Below the pieces are notes generated by a model. It worked only from the letters and a program-made list of their open reading frames with translations. It was not told the origin of the DNA and ran no database searches. A program made the position numbers and the translations under genes. This document shows, in pieces, positions 4,972 to 5,146 of a stretch of DNA of 5,146 nt. Each line of letters begins with the position of its first letter. The first letter of the stretch is position 1. The stretch comes from a bacterium (GTDB taxonomy: Bacteria; UBA9089; CG2-30-40-21; SBAY01): positions 1 to 5,146 of the forward strand of contig JBFLYA010000265.1 of assembly GCA_040757115.1 (NCBI GenBank). Reading direction: 5' to 3'.

Positions 4972-5146
4972 GTGCTCTGTCGCTACTTAATTGATGGATA
5001 AAGTCGTTTCAGTTTAATCCTTGCATCTGGGGTCGTAAATTGCCAATCCACTTTAGCCCCTGCATCATTTCTTTCTGATTCCCAAGCCGCTACTTCTCTT
5101 TTCATCTCAGTAATGTTTTCAATTCTTCGTGACAAACACTGCTGGC
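4972..5146 (-). mobile_element. IS630-family element IS-B, 3' end only (runs off right edge)
   Basis: The element end GTGCTCTGTCGCTACTTAAT starts right after the TA at 4970-4971, and a transposase stop codon lies only 11 bp in. The same end is present on the MITE at 2075-2219. The target TA and the transposase C-terminus place it in IS630. It is a different subgroup from IS-A, since the ends and the C-terminal sequence differ. Confidence 0.85.
4983..5146 (-). CDS. IS630-family transposase of IS-B, C-terminal 53 residues (partial)
   Basis: Read leftward from the window edge, the frame ends at TAG 4985-4983 and encodes the classic IS630 C-terminus: SRRIENITEMKREVAAWESE followed by RN, then VDWQFTTPDARIKLKRLYP and SIK. 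The W...ERN...W.F...DAR.KL..LYP pattern is characteristic of the family, just after the catalytic Glu region. The visible part has no lesion. The catalytic residues are outside the window, so activity cannot be judged. If intact, this enzyme is the likely mobiliser of the MITE at 2075-2219. Confidence 0.85.
   Translation of the reverse strand, partial: QQCLSRRIENITEMKREVAAWESERNDAGAKVDWQFTTPDARIKLKRLYPSIK

Overview
The window is a bacterial, mostly AT-rich accessory region made almost entirely of stacked transposable elements next to the start of one chromosomal-looking gene. Strong AAGGAGG/GGGAGG Shine-Dalgarno sites, IS630-type and DDE transposases and several short palindromic repeats mark it as bacterial. 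The lineage cannot be fixed from the sequence. No tRNA, rRNA, CRISPR array, or restriction or toxin gene is visible.

Layout: (1) 1-557, minus strand: the 5' part (185 codons) of an unrecognised aromatic-rich protein gene running off the left edge. (2) 558-862: intergenic DNA with REP-like palindromes and a terminator-like hairpin. (3) 863-2072: a full-length but dead IS630-family element (here IS-A) flanked by TA, whose transposase carries two nonsense codons and two frameshifts. (4) 2075-2219: a 145-bp TA-flanked MITE whose ends match those of another IS630-type element (IS-B). (5) 2222-2736: remnants of IS-A-type ends, nested inverted repeats, then a non-coding leader. (6) 2737-4591: a DDE transposase gene (IS-C) split by a 286-bp insertion with 13-bp perfect inverted ends and a 6-bp target duplication. 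Removing the insertion and one copy of the duplication restores a 520-codon frame. (7) 4592-4969: non-coding palindromic DNA ending in an inverted copy of the IS-A left end. (8) 4972-5146, minus strand: the 3' end of IS-B, with the last 53 codons of its transposase, cut by the right edge.

The elements are linked rather than simply adjacent. IS-A-type and IS-B-type ends abut at three places, each through one shared TA inside the palindrome CACTAGTG, with 19 identical bases at all three junctions. The MITE could have been mobilised in trans by an IS-B-type transposase. No new multi-gene system is evident. The points of interest are the end-to-end TA chaining, the precise insertion in the IS-C transposase, and the unrecognised gene at the left edge.
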